64,000 nucleotides of DNA from Ciona savignyi (Eukaryota > Chordata > Ascidiacea > Phlebobranchia > Cionidae), in contig CH003410.1 of assembly GCA_000149265.1 (NCBI GenBank), positions 830,963 through 894,962 on the forward strand, in the 5' to 3' direction. Shown one piece after another: positions 25,683 through 42,200 of the stretch (the stretch's first letter is position 1; the number at the start of each line of letters is the position of its first letter). The notes below the pieces were generated by a model, which did no database searches, was not told the origin of the DNA, and saw nothing but the letters and a program-made list of their open reading frames with translations. A program made the translations under genes and the position numbers.

Positions 25683-26235
25683 GTAGGCTACCCACCGTCG
25701 GGTAACCGTTGATATTGTAGTTCGATATAGACGTGATAAGTTTCTTTCAGCTCTAGTACAAGCTATTCTCCAAATAGATTCAGACGATGTACCCAGATGT
25801 CCTAACCAAATACACCGCCGTTTATCCTACGGCTTGCAAGTTCCCCCATTTTTTTGCTCCAGGCCGCCTATGCTCCTAGCAAGGAGGTTCGGTCAGATGA
25901 AGGTCATTCTACCCAAACCTACAGCACTAAACCGACATATTTCAACTTGATCAACAAAGGCCCTTTCACAACACTTTTTTAAATGGTATGGGCTAAAACT
26001 ATTTAATCATTTTGGTCTGTATCATCCGAGTCTTGGAATAGATTACCTCGCGCCCACGTCATGTTACCGGAGCTAATGCAGTCTGTCGTGTATGATTGAA
26101 TCGTTCCTTTAATTTGGTAGAACCCTATAATATATTGGGTTTAGACAATGTCCGCTAAGTGCACCTCGCTAAGCACACAACCAACTAGCAAGCGACCAGT
26201 TTTAAAGCTGCAACCCTTTAGCTGAAAGGCAAAGG
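25683..26235 (-). repeat. Two family A SINE pieces
   Basis: A 50-bp body fragment lies at 25683-25740. A tail-less copy at 26037-26235 carries CCGGAGCTAATGCAGTCTG and the head inverse. Confidence 0.7.
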
Positions 26236-26635
26236 AATAACCCAACTTGCAAATCGGTCAGACAATTATAGGCCTGTAAAAAAGGTTCTTGAATATGTGG
26301 TTGTTGAACTCTATTTGAATTTCAGTTTCCACAAGCAGGGGTGGTTTAAAAATAGTACAACTACCCTTAAGTTTAACAAGCAAATAGAATTAACGACATC
26401 TTTAGACAAGGGAGTGCCTTGTAATCAATGTGGGTGGAAAATAAGACCAAAGATTGTTATCAATAAAATTGTAACCAAATAAGCATTATCTTAAATATCA
26501 GTGAGTATTTAAAATCCAACTGTAACAAAAATAGCAAATTACAAGACAACAGGCGCTTTTAAGCTTGAATATAACAGGGTATTTTTGCACAGAAGCAAAC
26601 TGGTAAAATGTTTGTAGATGTTCGGAACTTTTAAA

Positions 26636-30364
<3,729 letters not shown>

Positions 30365-30619
30365 TGTTTTACGAATATTCTACTTAAATAAATTAATATA
30401 AATCTATTTGATCAAATATTATAGTGATATGTTGTCAAACAAATACACCTTTTCGGTACTAGTATTTTAAACCTACTGTTGTGGGGTAAAATACAACAAA
30501 GGCTCAAGTACAGAACATCTATGATAAAAGGCAATTTAACCCAAGTCGTGGAAGAAGGATTAGAAAAAAAAGAAAGTGTTACCAGAGATATTTAAACCGG
30601 CCACTAAATAGGGTTTCAA

Positions 30620-30720
30620 TTTAATACATATACCGACTCTTATACAAAAAACGGTCCTGGTGACGAGCCCACCATGGGTCCGAAACTAGGCTCAGTTAAA
30701 AAAAAAAAAAAAAAAAAAAA
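30620..30720 (+). repeat. tRNA-like SINE family B with A-run
   Basis: CATATACCGACTC, GGTGACGAGCCCACCATGGG and GAAACTAGGCTCAG lead into a long A-run. Confidence 0.75.
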
Positions 30721-31047
30721 TCAACGTTATTTTTCTAAAGAAATATATAATTTTGTGCGACTCCATAAAGAAAATCTAGACATTTTATTTAAAAATTTAA
30801 AACTAAAATTTTCCAAAATCAAAAGCCAAATACTACGCAAACATTTGACGGGTTCCACAAGAACGATTCGACAGGATAAATACCGATAAAACATCAAAAT
30901 ATCTTGTCATATATTATGATTGGCATGTGTTAATTATGCCTAAAAAAATACAGAAATTGGCTAAGGGATTATGATAACTTACCCAAACAAATTTCTAATA
31001 CGTAAGTAGCGAAGCATTTTTGCAAGACAATAAAAATAACACGGTAT

Positions 31048-31100
31048 ATTTTCGGCTGAAAGGCGCCGCACTAAACCACCAGACTAACCGGTCGGACAAA
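31048..31100 (-). repeat. Family A SINE head fragment
   Basis: Only the tRNA-like head inverse remains (GGCTGAAAGGCGCCGCACTA). Confidence 0.75.
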
Positions 31101-31988
31101 TATTCAAATGTTCGTATTTTTAGGTCTAAAATGTGGGTTTTGCCAACTTGCCATACAGTAAGGGTGAGATAACATGACGGCTTCCTGAGTGTGTACCTTA
31201 TAAACGTGGTAAGCTGACAACTGATCGTGTGGTAATGCAACCTGTTTTTTTGAGTACGAGGATAAACTTTAATATTCTGCATTTTATTCTAAAACCCTGC
31301 ATTTATTTTATAACCTCCAATGCTAAAAAAGAGAGATAACCAACAGGGTTTAAACTTAAAACATTTCGGAAATTTTCATCACAAGTTTTAGATGTGTGTT
31401 TAAATGATTTGCTCCAAAGAAAGTCCTCATCATTTCTAAGACTGATTCGAGCATAATTTGTCACCAGCGTTTTATATTGAAAAGAGCTATCGCCTACAAT
31501 CGGGTTATCACTTACAGGAACCATAACTAGCATAGTCGAGATGTAAACAAATTTTTAAATGTTAAATATTAAATGGGATAAAATTCTCTTTTAATTAGTT
31601 TAAAGTGCGTAATATTAAATCGCTTAGGCAATCAAGCTCTCTTAATTTTATTTACTGATTAAAAAATGTTGGCTCACATTTAGGTATGACACAATAAAAC
31701 AAACAAATTCTGGCTAATGGTGCGTTTTATATAGAATGCTCCCCACAATTGAGAGATTATTTTACTAGAAGTAGTTTCTTAAATTTGATAAACTCGTCGA
31801 GACATTACTTTAGTTTTTGTGATTTTTGTAGTGCAACACACAATGTTGCGTATTTTAAAAGATAATGCATTTATGCGTTTTTAAATTAATGAACATTGCA
31901 GCGCCGTCTGTATAGCATACATGTCTTAAGTTACAAAGTCTATATTTTGCAATACGCATCGGAGAGGAAGGATTTGAAACTTATAAGA

Positions 31989-32155
31989 TGGGGTGGGCAA
32001 CTTCTCTAGTAAGCGGGCCAGTTGTGGAAAAATGAAGTCCTTGGTGGGCCGGATTATTACATGAATAGTATTCATTATGTTAATTACAGGGTATGGTTAG
32101 ATAGGTCTGCGGGCCGGTCAAATTCTCTTCACAGGCTGTATGTTGCCCATGCCTG
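31989..32155. mobile_element. hAT-type MITE between RBX1 and TMEM179B
   Basis: GGGGTGGGCAACT and GTTGCCCATGCCTG ends lie between TTATAAGA and TTATAAGG. Confidence 0.75.
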
Positions 32156-32662
32156 TTATAAGGTGTAGCTGCGCGAATCTGACATAACAATATTATACTT
32201 TTACTACTAAACACGAATCACTAGTTTAGTTTGGTAAATTAAGGACCCATCAGCTATAGGCCTAGTTGCAGAAATAAGGTTGCAATAACAACAAATAACG
32301 CAGTAGTGACCCATCAGTTTCTGCTTGCAGAGAATAAACTATACACACAATGTAGCTTATAAAGCATACCGATTGTAGTTAAGGACCCTGCTTGCAAAAA
32401 CATATTGCGTACGATATGTGTTCAACAAATAGTACCAGTTGATATTTCAGTAAAGCATTTATTTTTTTATGTTATACCATACCTACCACACGTTTCTTTA
32501 AACTTTGAAGCAAATTGCCGCATGTATATTTATTGGTTTTACCTAACAAGCAATCTTGTTGACGAAAATAAAATTATAATCAAAATTATTTTTTTATTTT
32601 TCGCGAAGAAAATAATGATGAACAATAAGTGACCTCTATGCGAAATCGAATGGTTGTTTTTA

Positions 32663-32945
32663 TAGGATAAGATAGGATATTCATGTTTATCCCCGTGAAT
32701 GGGAAAACCAAGGGGGTTAGCCTATCACACAGGCAATCGTCAGATCACCTCGCGCCCATCGTCTGGTTACCGGAGCTATTGTAGTGTGTTGTATATGATA
32801 GACACTTTCCTTCAATTTGGTAGAATCCATTAATCTGCTGGGTTTAGGCAATGTCCGTAAAGTGCCTTGACCAAGGACACAACCGACTAGTTGGCGACCA
32901 GTTTCGCACCTGCAACCTTTCGAAAAGGCGACGCACTAACCCCAT
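32663..32945 (-). repeat. Family A SINE, near full length
   Basis: Tail AGGATAAGATAGG through to the head; upstream of TMEM179B. Confidence 0.88.
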
Positions 32946-33162
32946 TAATTCCTTAGTTTCAGACGATGTCTGTACTTGTCGTGTCCAAGATCATAGGCGT
33001 CCAGCCAGCGGATAGTTTCGACGCAACGACGTTACGGCTGCAGGCAGACCAACAACGCTTTTCCAATAGAGATATCCGTCTGGTCATTAACTGGAATACC
33101 AGTAGTACTTTTTTATACTTGGGTTTCTCTAGAACTTTATCAATGCGATAAAACCCAACTTT

Positions 33163-33288
33163 TTTTCTTTTTTTCCACTGAGCCAAGTTTCGAACCCATG
33201 GTGGGCTCGTTACTAGGACCGTTTTTTTGTATGAGAGTCGGTATATGTATCGGTCGCGTTAACCATTTGGCAACACGACCGTACAATA
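33163..33288 (-). repeat. tRNA-like SINE family B
   Basis: The inverse reads CGTGTTGCCAAATGGTTAACG ... GGTTCGAAACTTGGCTCAG followed by an A-rich tail. Confidence 0.8.
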
Positions 33289-33475
33289 AAACCCAACTTA
33301 GCCATTGCGTGTTTAGCATAAAAACAAAAAATGTCCCCAGTACAGAGATGTGACGTGCATGACTGCTTTTGCAGATGATTGACAGGATAGTAAATTGCAC
33401 TTATTTATTGGGCGATGGTTTGTTTGCATTCGAAAGTGCTGCGAGTGTTAAACGAAAAATCTAGCATTTACACTG

Positions 33476-35602
33476 ATGGGTTGCTGTCCGAAATTAGATT
33501 TTATCGTGGGACCAGCAATACTTATATATCTTGCCACTGCAATTACTGAAATCGTATCATCCGTACCAGTCGGTCTCCTTCAGGTATGTCATTGTAGATT
33601 TGGACAGGATATTCATATTTATCCTCATGAATGCGAAAACGCAAGAGGCATAACCATACCGGCAATCTTTAGATTACCTCTCGCCCAACGTCGGGTTACC
33701 AACTATTACATATCTTGTGTATGATTCAGACCTTCTTTTAATTTAGTAAAACTCATCATTTCACTATGTTCATGCAATATCTGTTAAGTGCCTTATAAAT
33801 TCTGATTTGACTTACTAGTGTAACTAACATAACCTTGGATAACTCCATCAATATTTTCAGGACGACTTCAAAGGCAGTTGTGTGTTCTCAGCCCAACTGG
33901 ACTATGTTCCAGCCCCAAACAACTCTTTTGTTGTCTTAAAGTTCGGAGCAAAAAGTGCGTGTCAGTTCTGCACTTACCTGACTATATTCACCGTCTTATT
34001 TCCCCTCATCTATGGCAGCTACTCTCTTTACGCACTGTACAAATCGATTGAAAATGCGTAAGTGATGATTATTAAATCATAGGGTAATAAACTCTGTCCC
34101 AGTAGCTTGGTAAGTTAGCGCATCAAATTGAAACCATGAAGGTGTAAAATCGAAACTGTTCACTTTTATGTTTGCTGTGTGCTTGGGCAATGCACCGTGT
34201 AGGCGTCACTTGCACCTAGTAAATAAACATCATTGTGGTAAAACTGAAATAATGTTATCGAAAGGTTGCAGGTGCGAAACTGGTCGCTAGCTAGTCGGTT
34301 GTGTCCTTGGGCAAGGGACTTTAAGGACATTGCCTGAACCCAGTGGATTAATGGGTTCTACCAAATTGAAAGGAATTGTATATTATACACAAGGGTGATC
34401 TAACGATTGCCCGTGTGTTAAAAGAGGTGATCTAAGGATTGCCCGTGTAACCCCCTTGACTTGGTTTGTGTTAACCCCCATGGTTTTCACATGGATAAAC
34501 ATGAATACTCCACCTATCCTATTATCCTGTCCTAAGCACTATTCAAATATTAGTAATTTTCAGATCTCAAATGTGGGTGTTGCCGGCTATGATGGTAAAC
34601 GTTCTGCTGTTTGTGCTCAAATTCATCAGCTCATGCATCTTGAGCGTTGGGTTTTCGGAGCTCTGTAATTCTGTCACCAAATCTAAGGACATTAAGTAAA
34701 TACGATGTTTTGAATCTAGGCGACAAACACAAGTTGCAATAACAGTAAAACTTCTTTTATTACAGAACTTGTAGTGTTGGCCAAAGTAAAACATGGCTTC
34801 ATGGAGGTCTTGGAAAGCTGACAGGTTCTCATTATGACACATACCTTAAAACCGCGCAGGTACGAGGTTACTAGTAATCAGTTCCTAAAATTAAGCCATA
34901 AAGCTGCATCCTTGCCTTTAAAATTGCAACCATTCAGTGTACTAAAAATCACAATCACACTGAATATTTACTCAAGATTACATACCCAATTACCCACATG
35001 GAAAAAACAGTTTTATTCTGTTAGTAACACCTATGTTGAGATTGTTACCCCACTCATGGCGTTAAAGCAAACACTATTATATCTAAACCGTTGCCCGACG
35101 GGTTAATCTGGTGGTTTAGTGCGTCACCTTTCAGCCGAAGGGTTGCAAGTTCGAAACTGGCAGCTAGCTCGTCGGTTGTGTCCTTGCGAAAGGCACTTAA
35201 CGGACATTGCCTGAACCCAGCGGATTAATGGGTTCGACCATATTGAAGGAACATGGCTATCATACAACACAATAGCTCCGGTAACCCGACGGTGGGCGCG
35301 AGGGGATCCGACAATTGCCTGTGTGTTAACCCCCTTGGGTTTCCCATTCACTGAAAAAAACATCCTAATCTTAATATCGGAATTAATTTCTCCAGAGTGC
35401 ATCTTGGTTCTGTGTATTCGAGTGGTTCCTTCTGTCCATTCTCTCATTCCTCCACTACCGTCGCAACATGAAACTAAGGTCTTCAGGGGAAGTTATGAGA
35501 GACCCATCAGGGTTCAACTCCTCCGATACTGCGGGGGTGGTTTCCAATGAGGTTTTGCCTGGGTCAACTGGAGTAATCAACCCCAACTATTCAGGGAAAT
35601 AA
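33476..35602 (+). CDS. TMEM179B: TMEM179B-like four-helix membrane protein, five exons
   Basis: Exons 33476-33583, 33861-34057, 34564-34695, 34766-34859 and 35396-35602 join in phase, giving 245 residues. Four hydrophobic segments are visible: about 8-35 (FIVGPAILIYLATAI), about 75-97 (YLTIFTVLFPLIYGSYSLY), about 105-128 (MMVNVLLFVLKFISSCILSV) and about 182-200 (WFCVFEWFLLSILSFL). Family marks are DDFKGSCVF after helix 1, SSCILSVGFSELCNSV after helix 3 and TASW-like QSASW before helix 4, matching vertebrate TMEM179/179B, with the C.. loop closer to 179B. The molecular role is unknown. The cytosolic tail is polar. Introns 1, 2 and 4 each hold a copy of the same tRNA-derived SINE family. The start is the ATG in MGCCPKLDF; no better upstream ATG is in frame. 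Confidence 0.82.
33603..33800 (-). repeat. Old family A SINE in TMEM179B intron 1
   Basis: AGGATATTCATATTTATCC and CCCAACGTCGGGTTACC remain. Confidence 0.7.
34255..34535 (+). repeat. Family A SINE in TMEM179B intron 2
   Basis: Lacks part of the head. It ends in CCTATCCTATTATCCTGTCC, about 30 bp before the exon 3 acceptor. Confidence 0.85.
35097..35360 (+). repeat. Family A SINE in TMEM179B intron 4
   Basis: Full head and body. The copy ends about 35 bp before the exon 5 acceptor. Confidence 0.87.
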
Positions 35603-35734
35603 CCGATATCGATTTTATCAGAAGTGATTTGAAGTGAATGTTTTTTTAATCCCGGTTTTGTAATTGTTTTAAATAACTAGTATTATCCAGGTGTTATTAA
35701 TGTATTCAAAACCTTAATCAGTTAAAAATCTATT

Positions 35735-35762
35735 TTATTTTATATATATATATATATATATA
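35735..35762. repeat. (TA)n microsatellite
   Basis: About 13 TA units in the TMEM179B 3' flank. Confidence 0.9.
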
Positions 35763-36278
35763 TTATCATTATATTATATTGCTTATTACTCATCTATGTA
35801 TATTTCTTACCTTATGATTTTATTAAAAAGTGCAATTTTTTAATGATTTTGTATTTATACCATATTACCTTATTATTAATGCCTTCATTATAAGTTTCAA
35901 CCCTTAATTGCAAAAAGTGATTTATTATGCTCATTTCTCTATACAATGGTGTTTATTTTATCATAGAACTGCAATATGACAGTGACACAAGAAGTAATGG
36001 GATTTAAAAAATCGCAAGAATTATGATAATTGACGTCTTCCTATTACATAGCAACTCAGGATAATTATTGTGTATTACCAATTTTCATACCTGCAATACT
36101 ATTTCGAAAAGCAATAAATCATGTTAACAAACAACTTGGTCTTACCTTTCTGCAATGAAATGTTTGAAAACTAGTAATGAAACACAAAGTGTTCATTTTA
36201 AGGCAGTATAGTAGCATTAAATAAAGCTAGAAAATTTAACAAATATTTCTATGAAAAACAATGGTGTGTAAGGTCCTT

Positions 36279-39200
36279 CTATCTTCTGGATTGAGCCTTT
36301 TTCAGGGAGGGTGTAGTCTGTGTGCACGAGTCAGCTTTTGGTACGTTCACTTTGCGCTTTCGTTTGAACACTGAAGTTAAAAAGGGATTTTATATATATT
36401 ATCGTAAGCCGGGTTCTTATTACAACAGATTAGTCAGAATACATTTTTATAGGATATAAAACCAAGGGGGTTAACACACGAGCAATTTTCAGAACACCTT
36501 GTGCCCACCGTCGTGTTACCTGAGCTATTTATTGCAGTGTGTTATGTATGCTCAACACAATCCTTTAATTTGGTAGAACCAATTAATCCACTGGGTTCAG
36601 GCAATGTCCGTTAAGTGCCTTGCCCATGGACACAACCGACTAGCTAGCGACCAGTTTCGTATCTGCAACCCTTGGATTGAAAGTCGACCCACTAAACCAC
36701 CAGACTATTGGAAGACAGTAATACATGTAAGCCAAAGATAATACACCTGTAAGTCATAGAAATTAATTTCATGTTATCTCTATGTAATAGATAAATGGAA
36801 TGTCAGGTTGTTATAATCATCTCGGCCACCACATTTCCCCCCGTTATACCATGGGTATTTACCTACGTGTTTTAACTACTGTAGTAGCGTTTTATCCTGC
36901 CTACTTGACTTAAAATAATCTTGCCATTTTCTTAAAACAGTAAAAAACAAACTAAAATCATAAGATCAGTTTCACCCGATTACTTACCGGGATGTTTCCC
37001 CACATGCTCTCCAGTCAAGGTGTCATTGTCGGTTAGTACGGGCACAACATGTAGAGGGGCCATGGAATAACGCGATTTCAACCTGCAGGGAACATTGCAA
37101 ACACGTGACATCAATACTACAAAGTTAGTGGAAAACGCACACCGTGCTCCACCATTACCTAGAAAGTTCTTTTATTTATTGATATCATATTCTAAGGCAT
37201 AGTTTCTTTTGCTATTGTTTGTATGTTTAACTAATGCTACTGTTTATATTTTCAAGTAATGCTACTCTTAGGTATGTTGAAATAATGCTACTATTTCTAT
37301 TTTATATGTTTAACTAATGCTATTGTTCATGTTTATTGTTAAGCGAGTAGCTATGTATTGACCATTGCAACTAAATTCAGAAAAATTTTATGAACTTGTG
37401 TTAAATGTGCTAGACATGCACTGGGATTTACTAACACTGGTCAAACGATGTACTGAATTCATTTAATGATAAATTTTGTTTAATACAGCAACCAAGGATA
37501 GGATAGCATATTTATGTTAATCTCCGTGAATGGGAAAACTAAGGGGGTTATCACACGGGCAATCGTCAGATTACTTCACGCCCACAATCGGGTTACCAGA
37601 GATATTGCATTGCGTTGTGTATGATTCACACGTTTCTCCAATAAACGGCTGGGTTCAAGCAATGTCTGTTAAGTGCCTTGCCCATGGACACAACCGACTA
37701 GCTAGCGACCAGTTTTAAATCATAAAACTTTCGGTTGAAAGGCGTCGCTCTAAACCGCCAGAGTAACCGGCCGGACGATAAGGCACAGGGTAATCTAATA
37801 ATTGCACATTTGATTATCCCCATTTTGTTTTCAAATGAGACAAAACACAAATGTCTCTTGTAACTCAACAATATTTTGAGCAAAGCTAATCCAACAAGCA
37901 CATACTTTGTTGAAGTTCTTAAATTTTCTTTTAAGGGGGAAACATGGGGTTTCAGACCAGGAATGATGGAGTTGGCTTCGTTTTTATCATGACTGGATTG
38001 TTTAGCAGAGCTGCTTTTTGCTTTACCTGAATCCTGCTTGGCAGGTCTTCTGAAAGTGGTTTGACCATAAAAATTGGGTGGACACTGGTTTTTATGGGGT
38101 GGATAGAACTTTATAAGGTTGTTATGTTGTTATCAAGTCTGCCAGTGCTGGAAAAGACAGCTGGAAGGCTATTTTGACATTTACGGTAAAATTTGTTAAG
38201 AAAAACAATTTGACATTTACTGCTGACACTTGTTCATAAAAACAATAATTAGTCTTTTAAATTATTTGTTTTAAAAAAAGAAAAAAATAGACGTAATGTT
38301 TGGGGTGCCAGGGGTGCACTTGCCTCCCTAAAAAAACCTAATTGTACACTAAAAATAAGTAGAATATAATTTATACTGGAAATTAAACGTAATAACCGTA
38401 CCTTTAAAAAACAACAACTTTTTAGAAATAACAAAGAACATACTTTCAGGTAACACATAAATATCTACTTTTTAGCAATTACACATACATACATACTTTA
38501 AATTGACATCCATACATACTTTTTAGCAATAACAACACATACATACATACACATTTATTAGCAATAACACATACAAACATAAAAACAACAAGTTTTCAGT
38601 AATAACAAAGAACATACTTGGATAAAATTCTTAAGCCTTCGTTAACAGGACCATGGGAATTAAGTCCGGGAATTATGGAGTTGGCCTTGTTTTCATCGTA
38701 GCTTGATTCCTTACTCGAGCTGTCTTTACTTGAAGTTTTTCGGGTTTTGCTCAAGCCTGATGTCTCTGGCTTTCTAAGGAATTTTAATGAAATTGATAAA
38801 CATCAAACTTAATGGTATAAGATTAAGCACACACACAAAGTATAATTTTAGGTTTACATGGCCACATAGCTATAAACCAGACATAGGACAAACTACAAAC
38901 TTGACCCGCCCGATGTTATTGACATGTTACTAAATAGTGATTTCACATCTACATTTGTGCGTCACTTGCTAGATGTGAATGGCGGCTCCATCACTTGGCC
39001 TAGCAGTCTAAGAATGAAATAATTTTGGCCCCTGATTAAAAAAGTGTGCCCATTCCTGCTATACACTATCAGGGTTCTTTAGCAAAAAAGACTCTTAGAT
39101 TAGGCTGTGTCCTTGGACATGGACAGTTAGCAGTCATTACCTGAACAAAGAAGATTATTGGGTTGTATAAAAACAAGGAACATCTTAACCATATACAACA

Positions 39201-42200
39201 CACTGCAATAACTCAGGTAACCTGATTGTTGAAACAAAGTAACCGGACCATTGTCCATGTGATAATGCTCCTTCCATTTTACTGTTTACAGATATAAAAT
39301 ATATCATATTCTATTTATTTCCTCTACCATTACCCATGGACCAGTGGATTGTTACCCAGTTGACTGAATACCAGTTGACTAATATCCAGTCATCAAAACT
39401 AATCAAAAAGTGTTTGCCCGTTGTGTCCTTGGGTAAGGCACATAATGAGATTCAGTAACTAACAAAAGGTGTACATGCAATGTGTATTAAATGCTTTGCA
39501 ATAAAACCACATTTATACAGCTCATGCAGTTAAAGAAAGGTTGTATAGATATTTGGTACATGAAGTATTTTATTATAGGGAAATAAATGTGGCTGAATAA
39601 ATAACTCTATATATTCAGCTGTTTTATGCTCTAATTCACAACCAAGAGATGTTTTAATACATGTGGTCTTAACTTTCACTGGCAACACTAACACATAAAA
39701 CAGGTCCATATATGCTCAATGGCAAGACTATTCATAATATATAAAACGCCCCACTAAAATGTCAGGCCTGAGTATAGGGATGCACAATATAGGATAATTA
39801 TGTATTCTATAGTATTCTAGAAAAATATATTTTAAATCTAGAATTTTGAATCCTATTTTAAAATGTTTTACCATATGTTTAAATTTGCTATGCTATGCTG
39901 CTGAGTATGTACAGTTACACTATACAACATAATCGCAAAAAAATAATCCGTTGAACCAAAAAGAGAAAATAATCACCAAAATGACATCATATATATACAT
40001 AGGATTATGACCATGAATACAGACTCAAAATACCCATAATGTAAATCACAAGGGTGCCTCGAAATACTATAGAATCTCTTGGAGCACTTGGATCGCTTAG
40101 ATTGCTATGGAATGTAATTCTAACCCTGTCCCAAACACTAATCCCAAACCCAGAACTAACTTTAACATTAATATCATAATCTTTATTTTAGTGTATTTGT
40201 AATCACGAAGTATCGTAAGCGATCCAAGCGCAAGCGATCCTGTATCCAAGGGCTCTAAGCGATCCTGTAGTATTTAGAGGTACTGAATCACATACTTTAA
40301 ATATGCTTTTGTTTAAATTAAATATCACAGTTTAGAAAATATTTTATTTCAACAAAAATAGAATCAGCTAAATAAGTGTAACTTTTACCTTGCAGTTCGT
40401 TTTTTAATGTCTCTGAGTTTTTTCGGATCTAATCCAGGTATGATGTCATTGGTGTCCTCATTAGAGGTGGACTGGGTGGTCTGATCTTCGTCTTCTTCGT
40501 ACGAACCACTAAAGGTCTTTGCCCGACTTGTTTTACGGCTAAAATGGAATTGTAGGTTAGAATGTATGGTAGTGTAGCCTAATGGTTAAAGCGACCAATA
40601 CATATTTTAACTATATACAAACTGTCTTAGGAATAGGTCAATCATGGATTTAAAACTTGGTAAAAAACTAAATGGTTAGAATTGCAAAGGTGTAAGATGT
40701 GTTGCGTAAAGGGCTTAACGTCACAAGTGTCAACACTGTATTTTCTGCATGTGGTGAAATACATAAATGTGATTATAAAAAACAGCAAAGCATAATTGAA
40801 GCTAGCATGCAAGTTTCAACAAGCATTTATTGTGGCAAAGCATGTGGTTTTTTGTCGCCAGGCATTAAATTGCATGTGTATAAAAACTACAGACTGAGCC
40901 AGGCGTGGGTTGAGTGAGGAAGGTGTAACTTCCTTGTGCAATAAAACAAACAATTAAATCTAAGCATGCCTCGTTCAGCCTTAGCATGAAAAAATTAACT
41001 ACTCGGGTATGCATGTTGACATTAGAGCTTTAAAACATTTAAAAGCAATTGAAAAACACTGGAATAAACTTCACTTTTCGGGCCACCCTTTCTCCTAAAG
41101 TTGCCCCTACCATTGCACAGGTCGCTTTACTGCACTTTTTTTAGTGTAATATTTTTATAAGCATTTTTTCATTTTTATTTTATATTTTTATTATGTGGGT
41201 TTAGCGGCCAGCCGGCCACGTTTATTTATACCGAAACTTAATATTTATTGGTTTTTAAATGTGTTTTAATGACTGTCGTTTTGCCGTTTTTTCCAATTTC
41301 CAAATTTTTATCAAAGGTCCTGCTTCGGGTTTTCATCGTGGAAACAAAAAATAAACTAAAAAACATACCTAGCATTTCTTTTCTGGCCAACTTTCAGGTT
41401 TGGTTTCTTTGGTTGCAGCTCAGGACTGTTGCTGATTGATTCCTCGTTTGATGACGATTCTGAGATTATAACTTCCTCACCTTCATTTAAACCACTAGAG
41501 GTCCCAGGTCTTGTCGCTTTTCTCCTAAAACGAACATTTTCGCCTAAAATTTATTTGTTGCTTTTCGCCTAAAACGTACATTTTCGCCTAAAATTTATTT
41601 GTTGCTTTTCGCCTAAAATTTATTTGTTGCTTTTCGCCTAAAACGTACATTTTCACCTAAAATTTATTTGTTGCTTTTCGCCTAAAACGTACATTTTCGC
41701 CTAAAATTTATTTGTTGCTTTTCGCCTAAAACGTACATTTTCGCCTAAAATTTATTTGTTGCTTTTCGCCTAAAATTTATTTGTTGCTTTTCGCCTAAAA
41801 TTTATTTGTTGCTTTTCGCCTAAAATTTATTTGTTGCTTTTCGCCTAAAATTTATTTGTTGCTTTTCGCCTAAAATTTATTTGTTGCTTTTCGCCTAAAA
41901 TTTATTTGTTGCTTTTCGCCTAAAATTTATTTGTTGCTTTTCGCCTAAAATTTATTTGTTGCTTTTCGCCTAAAATTTTTTAGTGAGGCTTGCTGTGACA
42001 CTAATATTAAATGACTACCCTTTTAAAGTTAACTGCAAAATGAATTAGTAATTTAGGCATATAAATACAGAACGTCAAAATACTGCAATATCAATTACTT
42101 CTAATTAATCTCCTAAAATTCAAATTATAAATGATGTGATCAGAAATTACTACCTTTTATCCATTTGTTCTTCAATGACGTTGCTTGTAAGTTTGCTGGT

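Larger units (their letters stand above)
30365..33475. other. Intergenic, RBX1 to TMEM179B (divergent)
   Basis: Apart from the listed SINEs and MITE, the segment is AT-rich and shows no recognisable gene or RNA. Confidence 0.5.

Noticed and set aside
41525..41985. CRISPR-like regular array
   Set aside because: Units are contiguous without unique spacers, in an intron of a eukaryotic gene; it is a satellite.
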